Of a stretch of DNA of 6,092 bases, positions 1-5,842 are shown one piece after another. This DNA comes from Oscillospiraceae bacterium (lineage in GTDB: Bacteria; Bacillota; Clostridia; Oscillospirales; Acutalibacteraceae): assembly GCA_003486665.1 (NCBI GenBank), contig DNGF01000083.1:195-6286 (forward strand), given 5' to 3'. The notes under the pieces were generated by a model, which ran no database searches, was not told the origin of the DNA, and was given only the letters and a program-made list of their open reading frames with translations. The position numbers and the translations under genes were made by a program. Position 1 is the stretch's first letter, and each line of letters opens with the position of its first letter.

Positions 1-422
1 CGGTAAATATCGCAAGCCGCAAGGAGCGGTCTGTGACCCTCTTTTTTGAGCATCAAAGCAATCTTTGCGCTGTGGGTCGTTTTACCGGAACCCTGAAGTC
101 CGCACATCATAACGACTGTCGGGGGATGGTTGGCGACCGCAAGACGGGCTTTTGTTCCGCCCATAAGCTCGGTCAGCTCTTCGTTGACAATTTTAATAAC
201 CATCTGAGCCGGAGTAAGGCTTTCCATAACCTGCTCTCCGACAGCTCTCTTAGTGACCTTTTCTGTAAAATCCTTGGCAACCTTGTAGTTAACGTCAGCC
301 TCAAGCAGAGCCAGACGAACCTCTCGCATTGCACTGCGGACATCGGCTTCGGTCAGAGAGCCTTTGCTTTTCAATCGCTGAAAAGCGGCTTCAAGTCTTT
401 CGGAAAGACCGTCAAATGCCAT
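1..422 (-). CDS. ffh: Signal recognition particle GTPase Ffh (SRP54), N-terminal part, cut by the left edge
   Basis: Ffh binds the SRP RNA and signal peptides of nascent membrane and secreted proteins, and delivers ribosomes to the receptor FtsY in a GTP-dependent cycle. About 141 residues of a protein that is usually near 450 are present. Residues 1 to about 90 are the helical N domain, starting MAFDGLSERL and including the typical VRLALLEADVNYKV stretch. The GTPase G domain begins with the P-loop GLQGSGKTT at 108-116, and the last residues, ACDIYR, match the start of the G2 region. The rest of the G domain and the RNA-binding M domain lie outside the window. The ATG at 420-422 follows an AAGGTGG ribosome binding site, 18 bp after the ylxM stop, so the two genes form one operon as in many Firmicutes. 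Nothing looks broken. Confidence 0.97.
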   Translation of the reverse strand, partial: MAFDGLSERLEAAFQRLKSKGSLTEADVRSAMREVRLALLEADVNYKVAKDFTEKVTKRAVGEQVMESLTPAQMVIKIVNEELTELMGGTKARLAVANHPPTVVMMCGLQGSGKTTHSAKIALMLKKEGHRPLLAACDIY

Positions 423-440
423 TCGGCACACCACCTTGTT

Positions 441-815
441 TTAAGTATAATCCTCCGCAAGGAGTGTTCCCGCTACGGCCTTGATCTTTGCCGTTGCGTC
501 ATTGATCTCCTTGGAAAGTGTGTTTTGGCGGTTGTATGCGGCTATTTCATCGGAAACCTCGATAATCTCGCTCAAACCGCTCTTCATATTTTCAAATCGG
601 GCAACCAATCCAAGACGTTCCTCCATGCCGAAGAGCTGACTTTCCGCTCTCTTGATGGCGTCGCGCACTCCCTGACGGGTTATGCCCTCGTTGGCTGCAA
701 TTTCGGCAAGTGAGAGATCGTCATTATAGTAGTAGCTGATAAATGTGCGCTGCTTTTCTGTCAGCAGGTCGCCGTAAAAATCAAGCAACAGGGTTATGTC
801 AAGATTTTTACTCAT
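441..815 (-). CDS. ylxM: YlxM/p13-like helix-turn-helix protein (UPF0122), SRP-associated
   Basis: The 124-residue protein matches the YlxM family, small helix-turn-helix proteins encoded directly before ffh. Homologues in streptococci have been linked to SRP function and protein secretion. The family core is clear: a TEKQR motif near residues 19-23, a tyrosine-rich YYYNDDLSLAEIA segment (28-40), and a sigma-factor region-4-like helix-turn-helix continuing through GITRQGVRDAIKRAE to about 58. The last 60 residues are charged and helical, with weaker conservation expected. The ATG is preceded by AAAGGACG at a normal distance. The gene has its own near-consensus promoter; ftsY, often the upstream neighbour in Firmicutes, is not here. 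Whether the helix-turn-helix binds DNA or RNA cannot be read from the sequence. Confidence 0.93.
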   Translation of the reverse strand: MSKNLDITLLLDFYGDLLTEKQRTFISYYYNDDLSLAEIAANEGITRQGVRDAIKRAESQLFGMEERLGLVARFENMKSGLSEIIEVSDEIAAYNRQNTLSKEINDATAKIKAVAGTLLAEDYT

Positions 816-837
816 CTCACTCGTCCTTTCAAAAAAA

Positions 838-866
838 TGCCTGTAAAGTTTTTTTCTTTACAGGCA
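838..866 (-). promoter_or_regulatory. Perfect 11-bp inverted repeat at the ylxM transcription start
   Basis: The arms TGCCTGTAAAG and CTTTACAGGCA (838-848 and 856-866) are exact reverse complements around a 7-base homopolymer. On the minus strand the loop is A7, and the second arm is followed by T7 (831-837), so it looks like an intrinsic terminator in the ylxM leader. The promoter -10 box ends at 870, however, so transcription should begin at about 861-865, inside the upstream arm. A hairpin starting at the mRNA 5' end is unlikely to terminate a polymerase that has only just started. It may instead protect the 5' end from RNases, or act as a DNA operator. Sequence is certain; function is inference. 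Confidence 0.6.
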
Positions 867-869
867 AGT

Positions 870-898
870 ATTATACATTATGAACCGTGTGTTGTCAA
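870..898 (-). promoter_or_regulatory. Consensus sigma-A promoter for ylxM-ffh
   Basis: On the minus strand a perfect TTGACA (893-898) and a perfect TATAAT (870-875) are separated by 17 bp, the optimal housekeeping spacing. The ylxM start codon is 55 bp past the -10 box. This predicts strong constitutive transcription of the SRP genes, independent of the glycerate kinase gene upstream. Confidence 0.92.
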
Positions 899-1057
899 GT
901 GTTTTTCGGAAAATATAAAATATTTTATTCGGTATTTTGGGGCTGTTGAAAACTATGCGTAAGGCTTCAAAAATATGCCCAATATTCCAAAATTAAATTA
1001 AAAAACGGGATTTTTAACAAAAAGTGTGGAAAATTCTGTGGAAACTGTTGAAAATTT
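899..1057. other. AT-rich intergenic stretch without a recognisable gene
   Basis: This stretch lies between the ylxM promoter and the glycerate kinase stop. It holds a perfect 14-bp AT palindrome at 915-928 (ATAAAATATTTTAT) and a group of 9-mers of the type TGTGGAAAA at 1025, 1037 and 1046, with another at 944. A weak 7-bp all-A/T stem, TTAAAAA with TTTTTAA, could form on the minus strand near 999-1018. It has no GC pairs, so a terminator for the glycerate kinase transcript is not convincing. No ORF with a ribosome binding site was found. Confidence 0.5.
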
Positions 1058-2170
1058 TCAAATCAATGGGTTGTAAAAATCCTCTGCAACACGGTGCGCC
1101 GCCGCCGAAAGATCGTTGCGGCATTCTCTGATTATCTGTTCAAAGCTTCTTATATCGTGGTCGGTAATATATATTTTTTTGATATTTGAACCGCTCATAT
1201 CCGTTATTTTGCTCATTCCCACTATTGCAACAACAGGAGTATTTCCTGATAATTCGGCAACTGCCGCCGGTGCTTTTCCGAGCAGGGATTGATTGTCCAT
1301 ACAGCCCTCGCCGGTGATTACGAGATCGGCATTTTGGGCGGCATTTTCAAAGCCTGTTGCCTTAAGCACCGCCGGCGCACCCTTTACAAGACGAGCGCCG
1401 AGAAAGCTGACCAGTCCGAAACCGAGTCCGCCTGCCGCGCCTGCGCCTTCAATTTTCGAATTATCCCTGCCGATTGCTTTTTCGGTGATTTTTGCAAGAT
1501 TTCTTAAACCGCCGTCAAGCTTTTTAACCGTATCGTTATCTGCACCCTTTTGCGGTGCAAAAACATAAGCTGCGCCCGTTTTGCCGTATAGCGGACTGAC
1601 AACATCGCAGAGAGCCTCGATATCAACATCGGCAAGCCGCTTGTCGATATTTGTCAGATTTATGTCGGTGATTTCTGAAAGTCCCGATCCGCTGAGTGAA
1701 ACAAAATTGCCGTCATGATCAAGAAATTCTGCTCCGAGAGCTGCGGCACAGCCGATTCCGCCGTCATTTGTGGCACTGCCGCCGAGTCCGATAAGAATTT
1801 TTTTACATCCTCTGTCAAGCGCGTCCCGAATAAGCTGTCCTGTGCCGTAAGTCGTAGTCAGCATCGGATTCTTTCTGCTGCCGACCATGGGCAGTCCGCT
1901 TGCCGCAGCCATTTCGATAACCGCAGTGTTGTCGGGAAGAATTCCGTAAAAGGAGTCTGCTTCTTTAAAAAGCGGTCCTGTGACTTTTATATTAATTCGT
2001 TCTCCGCCGTTGAAAAGCATTGCGTCAACCGTTCCTTCGCCGCCGTCGGCAATCGGGAAGCATCTCACATCCTCGGACGCTCTGATTTTTAAAAACTCCG
2101 CTTTTATTATCTCGCAAACCTCTGTTGCCGACATTGTTCCTTTATACGAGTCGGGAGCAATAACTATCAT
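1058..2170 (-). CDS. glxK: Glycerate kinase, GlxK/GarK family
   Basis: This enzyme phosphorylates D-glycerate with ATP in the cytoplasm; most members of this family form 2-phosphoglycerate, which enters lower glycolysis. The 370 residues are close to the usual 375-385, so the gene is complete. Family landmarks occur in order: APDSYKGTMSA at 5-15, PIADGGEGTVDA at 39-50, the glycine-rich GLGGSATNDGGIGCAAALGA near 128-147, a GAGAAGGLGFGL segment in the middle, and TGEGCMDNQSLLGKAPAAVA near 285-305. In the last motif the family normally has an arginine after GEG; here it is cysteine. A strong GGAGG lies 7 bases before the ATG. The gene starts 18 bp after a small cysteine-rich ORF and probably shares its transcript. 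No other glyoxylate or galactarate genes are nearby, so the physiological source of glycerate is unknown. Confidence 0.95.
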   Translation of the reverse strand: MIVIAPDSYKGTMSATEVCEIIKAEFLKIRASEDVRCFPIADGGEGTVDAMLFNGGERINIKVTGPLFKEADSFYGILPDNTAVIEMAAASGLPMVGSRKNPMLTTTYGTGQLIRDALDRGCKKILIGLGGSATNDGGIGCAAALGAEFLDHDGNFVSLSGSGLSEITDINLTNIDKRLADVDIEALCDVVSPLYGKTGAAYVFAPQKGADNDTVKKLDGGLRNLAKITEKAIGRDNSKIEGAGAAGGLGFGLVSFLGARLVKGAPAVLKATGFENAAQNADLVITGEGCMDNQSLLGKAPAAVAELSGNTPVVAIVGMSKITDMSGSNIKKIYITDHDIRSFEQIIRECRNDLSAAAHRVAEDFYNPLI

Positions 2171-2188
2171 AAACAGTCCTCCGGTAGC

Positions 2189-2407
2189 TTACAGTTTAAA
2201 ATCCTCTTCTGTAAAATGACCTATGCCTGCGGCTTTTTTGGGAACTCTTTTCAATGGGTCATATTTAAAGCTGCGGCATGAGGAATCAAGCTGTCGTATT
2301 CCCGTTTTAACGCAAAGAACACAGTCACCGTCCGCAGCAATCATGCCGTGAGAGCAAAGTCTGCATACGGGAGTAATTGATTCGGAGTTTACAAGCTTCT
2401 TTTTCAT
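2189..2407 (-). CDS. Small cysteine-rich protein, possible zinc-binding, function unknown
   Basis: A 72-residue hypothetical protein. It carries two CxxC pairs, CRLC at 15-18 and CVLC at 29-32, plus Cys44 (and His20). Then comes a basic block, FKYDPLKRVPKK (47-58), and a short acidic tail, TEEDFKL. The spacing of the CxxC pairs fits a small zinc ribbon or other metal knuckle, and no signal peptide or membrane segment is visible. I recall similar short proteins with CxxC pairs followed by YDPLKR-P in Clostridia, but know no function. The ATG at 2405-2407 has an AAAGGA site 8 bases upstream and a promoter just before it. The glycerate kinase gene follows after 18 bp, so co-transcription is likely. 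Coding status is supported by the cysteine pattern, ribosome binding site and tight packing. Confidence 0.85.
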   Translation of the reverse strand: MKKKLVNSESITPVCRLCSHGMIAADGDCVLCVKTGIRQLDSSCRSFKYDPLKRVPKKAAGIGHFTEEDFKL

Positions 2408-2443
2408 TTTATCAGTCCTTTCGGCATGAGTTGTTACCTAATC

Positions 2444-2472
2444 ATTTTATCACATCTTTTTATCGCTTGCAA
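2444..2472 (-). promoter_or_regulatory. Extended -10 promoter for the small Cys-rich gene and glycerate kinase
   Basis: On the minus strand TTGCAA (2467-2472) and TAAAAT (2444-2449) are 17 bp apart, and the -10 box is preceded by TG at the extended -10 position (TGATAAAAT). The boxes match the sigma-A consensus at 4 of 6 and 5 of 6 positions. The -10 box sits just past the ylbJ stop codon and the -35 lies inside the ylbJ coding end. The unit can therefore be transcribed in vegetative cells independently of the sporulation gene upstream. Confidence 0.65.
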
Positions 2473-3499
2473 GATTAATGTCGATTATGGTAAACGCACC
2501 GAGCAAAAGCATTGCCGCCGAGGCAGGAATTGACACAGAATACGGCTTTATGACCACATCGGAAAAATTCGAAAAAACCTGCGCTTCACAAGGGAAAGCT
2601 TTAAAAAGAAAGTATGCAATCGGTAAAGCGAGCAAGCAGTTGACGGCTCTTGAAATCCAGAATTCGGACAGCTTCATACCGATGCTTTTTATGTAGGGCA
2701 AAAGCTGCATATGAACGGCGAATCCGGACCAGCAAAGGATCGGAGCAAGCAGGCAGGGCGGTAAACGTTTGGCTGCGAAGGCGCATCCGCCTGTTACCTC
2801 GGACATAACTATTGCAAAGTTAAACAACGGAAATCTGTCCGCAAGCTGAGCAAGAAAAGGAATAAACGCGGAGAAAAGAAGAATCCATGCACAAACATTC
2901 AGCATCGCCTGTGTTGCACCGGCAACCGAATCGGTCAGAACAGAGCAATCAATCGAAGCATTCGCGGCGAGGCTCTGTTTGACGTTGTTTTTTTGAAAAA
3001 ATCTCGAACAAAAACCGATAGCCAATGATGAAACGGTTTGTGAAACAAAGAGGATAATACCGCAGCGATTGTCGGAAAGCATCGCTGCACCGACCGTACC
3101 TACAACAAAAGCCGGACCTGAGTTTACGCAGAACCACAGCATTCTTTTCGCCTGAGAATCTGACAGAAGACCGTTCTCGTAAAGTTGCGAGATCATTTTT
3201 GCGCCGACGGGAAATCCGCCGATAAGGCTCATGAGTATTACGCACGCGGAGCAACCGGGAAGTCTGAATATTTTTTCGCTCGGAACGGAAAATATTTTCC
3301 CGACCGCAATTCCGAGTCCGGAGCGGACAATAAAATCGGAAAGAATCATAAAAGGAAAAAGGGACGGAATAATCGCTTCGCCGCAGAGCGAAAGACCGTT
3401 GCGGACACCCTTGCTGACGGATGACGGATCGGCAAAAAAAAGTATGATAAACCCAACGGAAATAATGAGCGGAAAAATCAGTTTTTTGTAATTATTCAA
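2450..3499 (-). CDS. ylbJ: Sporulation integral membrane protein YlbJ
   Basis: A polytopic membrane protein of the YlbJ family, related to the nucleoside-recognition (Gate) domain proteins. In Bacillus subtilis ylbJ is made in the mother cell under sigma-E and is needed for normal spores; the transported substrate, if any, is unknown. Recognisable features are an N-terminal membrane helix (about residues 7-23), the IIPSLFPFMILS segment near 43-54, SLIGGFPVGAKMI near 91-103 and CVNSGPAFVVGTVG near 124-137, with further hydrophobic helices to the C terminus. At 349 residues it is somewhat shorter than the Bacillus protein (about 400). I chose the TTG at 3497-3499 because GGGTGATC, complementary to the extreme 3' end of 16S rRNA, lies just upstream. 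A GTG at 3506-3508 is the longer alternative, but it overlaps that site and has no ribosome binding site of its own. It is divergent from yqfC-yqfD. Confidence 0.88.
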   Translation of the reverse strand: MNNYKKLIFPLIISVGFIILFFADPSSVSKGVRNGLSLCGEAIIPSLFPFMILSDFIVRSGLGIAVGKIFSVPSEKIFRLPGCSACVILMSLIGGFPVGAKMISQLYENGLLSDSQAKRMLWFCVNSGPAFVVGTVGAAMLSDNRCGIILFVSQTVSSLAIGFCSRFFQKNNVKQSLAANASIDCSVLTDSVAGATQAMLNVCAWILLFSAFIPFLAQLADRFPLFNFAIVMSEVTGGCAFAAKRLPPCLLAPILCWSGFAVHMQLLPYIKSIGMKLSEFWISRAVNCLLALPIAYFLFKAFPCEAQVFSNFSDVVIKPYSVSIPASAAMLLLGAFTIIDINLASDKKM

Positions 3500-3502
3500 G
3501 CA

Positions 3503-3510
3503 GATCACCC
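3503..3510 (-). promoter_or_regulatory. Shifted Shine-Dalgarno site of ylbJ
   Basis: GGGTGATC on the minus strand contains GGTGATC, the 3' half of the full AAAGGAGGTGATC complement of the 16S rRNA tail. The GG is 8 bases from the TTG at 3499. It decides the start in favour of TTG over the GTG embedded in the site. Confidence 0.5.
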
Positions 3511-3671
3511 GTAAATATATATGAGGGAAAAATTAAAGCAATACCACACAATCGGATGTACGAACTGCACTGTAAAATTTCTCTTCAGTATGTGCGAAAA
3601 TTTTGCAGGATAACGAGAACAGATTCAAGCAGGGCGTGCGCCGCAATTGTGCGGTATCGCCTTAAATATAT
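3511..3671. promoter_or_regulatory. Divergent control region between ylbJ and yqfC
   Basis: This stretch must hold the promoters of two divergent sporulation units. I see no sigma-A promoter of quality and no clear sigma-E promoter. A short hairpin CCGCA-ATTG-TGCGG lies at 3641-3654, about 36 bp before the yqfC start, without a T tract. It could be an operator or leader stem. No ORF with a credible start is present. Confidence 0.45.
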
Positions 3672-3675
3672 GATA

Positions 3676-3682
3676 GGGTGAT
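3676..3682 (+). promoter_or_regulatory. Shine-Dalgarno site that fixes the yqfC start
   Basis: GGGTGAT pairs with the 3' end of 16S rRNA through GGTGAT and lies 7 bases before the ATG at 3690. It overlaps the in-frame GTG at 3678 and ATG at 3681, which rules those starts out. It is the same motif used by the divergent ylbJ. Confidence 0.6.
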
Positions 3683-3689
3683 GACAATA

Positions 3690-3980
3690 ATGCCGAGAGA
3701 TTGCAGACAGTATAACATACCGCTTGCACACAGAATTTGCGAAAGGCTTGAGCTTCCGGAGGATGTATTTCGCAATTGCAGCCATATAGAAGTGGTTTCA
3801 AACTGCTGTGCAATGGTTGAAGGATGCAAAAGCGTTACCGAATACAACGACACGGTTATCAAGCTTAATCTTGGAAAAAACAGTGTAAAATTTACCGGCT
3901 ATGATCTGACAATAAAATCTTTGTCGCTTGAGCAGGCGATGATTGAGGGTAAGATTATTTCTTTGGAATTCGGCGAGTGA
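3690..3980 (+). CDS. yqfC: Sporulation protein YqfC (YabP/YqfC family)
   Basis: A 96-residue protein of the YabP/YqfC family, small sporulation proteins. In B. subtilis yqfC is in the sigma-E regulon and sits before yqfD; the biochemical role is unknown. Family hallmarks are the ELPEDVF stretch near residues 17-23, the central IEVVSNCCAMVEGCKSVTEY strand region, and the C-terminal pattern of KFTGYDLTIKSLS followed by GKIISLEFGE. Length matches the Bacillus protein (about 93). The ATG at 3690 is preferred because GGGTGAT at 3676-3682 ends 7 bases upstream. The in-frame GTG at 3678 and ATG at 3681 overlap that site and cannot use it. Downstream yqfD begins after 9 bp, so the pair is one operon. 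Confidence 0.92.
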   Translation: MPRDCRQYNIPLAHRICERLELPEDVFRNCSHIEVVSNCCAMVEGCKSVTEYNDTVIKLNLGKNSVKFTGYDLTIKSLSLEQAMIEGKIISLEFGE

Positions 3981-3989
3981 GGGCTTATT

Positions 3990-5168
3990 ATGTTTTTTGG
4001 TCTGTATCGGTTTTTGATGGGCTATATTTATTTTACTGCAATAGGCGGCTTTGCCGAAAGATTTATAAACGTCTGCACCGCGGACGGAATCCGCCTTTGG
4101 GGGATCAGGAAAAATTCACACGGCTTAACGGCACGCACTACTATAGACGGATACAAAAAAATAAAAAATGCCGCTCGGTCGAGCGGTATGAAAGTGAGAA
4201 TAAAAAAGAAAATCGGTTTCCCGTTTATCGCTCACAGATATGAAAGCCATACGGGACTTTTTGTAGGATTTTTTGCGGTGCTTTTGGTGCTTTCGATTAT
4301 GTCAAATTATATTTGGGTGATCGGAGTGAACGGAAACGCAAACATTGATGAAGATAAAATTACAGAAGCTTTCTCCGATGCAGGATTAAAAATCGGCGCC
4401 AAAAAGAAAAAGATTGACCTAAAAGAAGTAAATTCCGAGGCAATTATGAATATCGGCGAGCTTTCATGGGCTTCAATTAATCTGGAAGGCTCGGTTGCCG
4501 AGATCGAGGTCAGAGAAGCCATGCACAAGCCGAATCTCGAAAAATACTACGGTACGTCCAATGTTGTTGCACGCAAGGACGGACAGGTTGAAATAGTTGA
4601 GGCATACAAAGGCTCTGCGGCGGTGAAGGTCGGTCAGACGGTTATGCAGGACAGATTGCTCGTGAGCGGAGTCAGTCAGGTGCGAAGCGGAATGTCTGTT
4701 TTTAACGATGCGGACGGCTATGTCGTGGCAAGAACAAAAATCAACGTCAGCGTACCGCTGAAAAAAACGAGGATAAAACTAAATCCGAAAACAAAAAAAG
4801 TGTATTCATTTTACTTTCTCGGCAAAGAAATATCGTTTTCAAAAAATCGCGAGTCGGATATGGCATATCGTCACAAATCATGGCTCTATATTCACGGTGT
4901 AAAAATGCCGTTCGGAATTTTTTATACGCAGTATACCGATTTTGAAGAAGAAAACCGGACAGCCGATAAAGAGCTTTCCGAGCTTTCGGCGCTGAATGAT
5001 TACGCACTGAAAAGCTACCGCGACACGCTCCATGCACAGATTATTTCGCAAAAGACAGAAATAAAAAACGGAACGGTTGTGGGTGAGTACAACGCTTTTG
5101 AAAATATCGGAAGACGTGTACCGTTTGAAACAGAGGAAACTCCATCGGAGCAAGCAGCCGAAAATTGA
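3990..5168 (+). CDS. yqfD: Sporulation protein YqfD
   Basis: A 392-residue member of the YqfD family, close to the Bacillus length (about 398), so complete. In B. subtilis it is expressed in the mother cell under sigma-E; its mechanism is not known to me. The N-terminal part (1-85) is basic and shows the family pattern GFAERFINVCTADGIRLWGI near 20-39. A single clear transmembrane helix follows at about 89-110. The remaining 280 residues are mostly charged and probably lie outside the mother-cell cytoplasm. They include the VIGVNGNANIDEDKI segment after the membrane and the WASINLEGSVAEIEVREA stretch, a well-conserved part of the family, and end in an acidic Glu-rich tail. The ATG has a GAGGG site 6 bases upstream. 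phoH and ybeY, which follow yqfD in many Firmicutes, are absent; folT converges instead. Confidence 0.94.
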   Translation: MFFGLYRFLMGYIYFTAIGGFAERFINVCTADGIRLWGIRKNSHGLTARTTIDGYKKIKNAARSSGMKVRIKKKIGFPFIAHRYESHTGLFVGFFAVLLVLSIMSNYIWVIGVNGNANIDEDKITEAFSDAGLKIGAKKKKIDLKEVNSEAIMNIGELSWASINLEGSVAEIEVREAMHKPNLEKYYGTSNVVARKDGQVEIVEAYKGSAAVKVGQTVMQDRLLVSGVSQVRSGMSVFNDADGYVVARTKINVSVPLKKTRIKLNPKTKKVYSFYFLGKEISFSKNRESDMAYRHKSWLYIHGVKMPFGIFYTQYTDFEEENRTADKELSELSALNDYALKSYRDTLHAQIISQKTEIKNGTVVGEYNAFENIGRRVPFETEETPSEQAAEN

Positions 5169-5186
5169 TTTTAATATAAGGCATTG

Positions 5187-5227
5187 AAAAAACTGCCGTA
5201 TCGCACAGTACATCGGCGATACGGCAG
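5187..5227 (-). terminator. Intrinsic terminator of folT
   Basis: A perfect 12-bp inverted repeat, CTGCCGTATCGC (5193-5204) and GCGATACGGCAG (5216-5227), encloses an 11-base loop. On the minus strand it is followed at once by six T residues (5187-5192), the classic intrinsic terminator layout, 39 bp past the folT stop. On the plus strand no T tract follows the stem, so it should end yqfCD transcripts poorly, if at all. Confidence 0.9.
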
Positions 5228-5265
5228 GGGAGTATACGAAAAAATTATGTCGCTCAATTAATTAA

Positions 5266-5787
5266 TCATGCGGCGAGCTTGACTTTTTGCGGCAGCTTTG
5301 CGCGGTCGATTGCAAGCTCGGCGAAAATAATTTCAACAACGCTCATCACGACAAATTGAATCGCTCTTGTCGCAAGCAAAGCGGTGAATGCCTTCGTGTA
5401 AAGAATCGAAATAAACAGTGTGTTCAAAACAAGTCCGCAAACGAGCTGTGTTGAAAGCACAGCAATTACGATTCTTACAAAATTGCATTTTTTGTAAAGA
5501 AGCAGACCGAAAACAAGACCGGTTATTGCCGCCGTGACGGTGAAGCCTGGAAAATATGCGCCTGTCGGCATGAGTATCGCTCCGATGAAATCAACGAGCG
5601 CACCGACAACCGCTCCGCCAACGGGACCCGAAATGCAGGCGGCAAGCATAACGGCAACAAATGCGAATTCAATCTTGGTATTCCAAAGATTGACCACGGG
5701 AACCAGTCTGCCGAGTACCACGCCTGCCGCGGTAAGCAGGGCGAGAACGCAGATTTTTTTTGTTAAATTTTTCTTTTTTGTGTTCAT
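5266..5787 (-). CDS. folT: Folate ECF transporter substrate-binding component FolT
   Basis: FolT is the membrane S component that binds folates and docks on the shared EcfT-EcfA-EcfA' energising module, which is not encoded in this window. The 173-residue protein is almost wholly hydrophobic, with about six membrane helices, a basic start (MNTKKKNLTKK) and a basic C terminus. The family signature is PTGAYFPGFTVTA near residues 74-86, followed by ITGLVFGLLLYK; GPVGGAVVGALVDFIGA (54-70) is the typical helix before it. The ATG at 5785-5787 is chosen because AAGGAGG lies 8 bases upstream. A longer in-frame ORF reaching 5871 would translate the riboswitch and is rejected. The THF riboswitch in the leader confirms folate as the substrate better than the protein alone, since S components of different vitamins look alike. 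Confidence 0.93.
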   Translation of the reverse strand: MNTKKKNLTKKICVLALLTAAGVVLGRLVPVVNLWNTKIEFAFVAVMLAACISGPVGGAVVGALVDFIGAILMPTGAYFPGFTVTAAITGLVFGLLLYKKCNFVRIVIAVLSTQLVCGLVLNTLFISILYTKAFTALLATRAIQFVVMSVVEIIFAELAIDRAKLPQKVKLAA

Positions 5788-5795
5788 AAATAAAA

Positions 5796-5828
5796 CCTCC
5801 TTATTACCCGTTTTGAATAATAAGGAGG
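5796..5828 (-). promoter_or_regulatory. Hairpin sequestering the folT ribosome binding site
   Basis: On the minus strand CCTCCTTATTA (5828-5818) and TAATAAGGAGG (5806-5796) are perfect 11-bp reverse complements with an 11-base loop. The second arm contains the AAGGAGG of folT, so folding blocks translation. The stem is followed by TTTTATTT, so the element might also cause some transcription termination. It is the likely expression platform of the THF riboswitch directly upstream. Confidence 0.85.
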
Positions 5829-5842
5829 CAAGTCGCATATTA

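Noticed and set aside
33..713. Plus-strand 226-codon open frame
   Set aside because: It is antisense to ffh and ylxM, spans their junction, lacks a ribosome binding site and has no protein-like family pattern.
999..1018. Terminator for glycerate kinase
   Set aside because: The candidate stem is only seven A/T pairs without GC, too weak to call an intrinsic terminator.
3514..3545. Possible sigma-E promoter for ylbJ (GGTATT, 16 bp, CATATATA on the minus strand)
   Set aside because: Only a loose match. The spacing is longer than typical and the leader would be only about 10 bases, so I do not call it.
3643..3676. Possible sigma-A promoter before yqfC (TTGTGC, 16 bp, TATGAT)
   Set aside because: The -35 box matches poorly, and the start point would fall within or past the ribosome binding site.
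3585..3862. Several overlapping 62-66 codon minus-strand frames across the yqfC start region
   Set aside because: They are shadows of yqfC and its upstream region, with no ribosome binding sites and no recognisable motifs.
3977..4243. Plus-strand 88-codon frame overlapping the yqfD start
   Set aside because: It is an out-of-frame shadow of yqfD, which has the ribosome binding site and clear family similarity.
5193..5227. Bidirectional terminator also serving yqfD
   Set aside because: The plus-strand side of the stem is followed by GGGAGTATAC, not a T tract. Only the minus-strand direction is supported.
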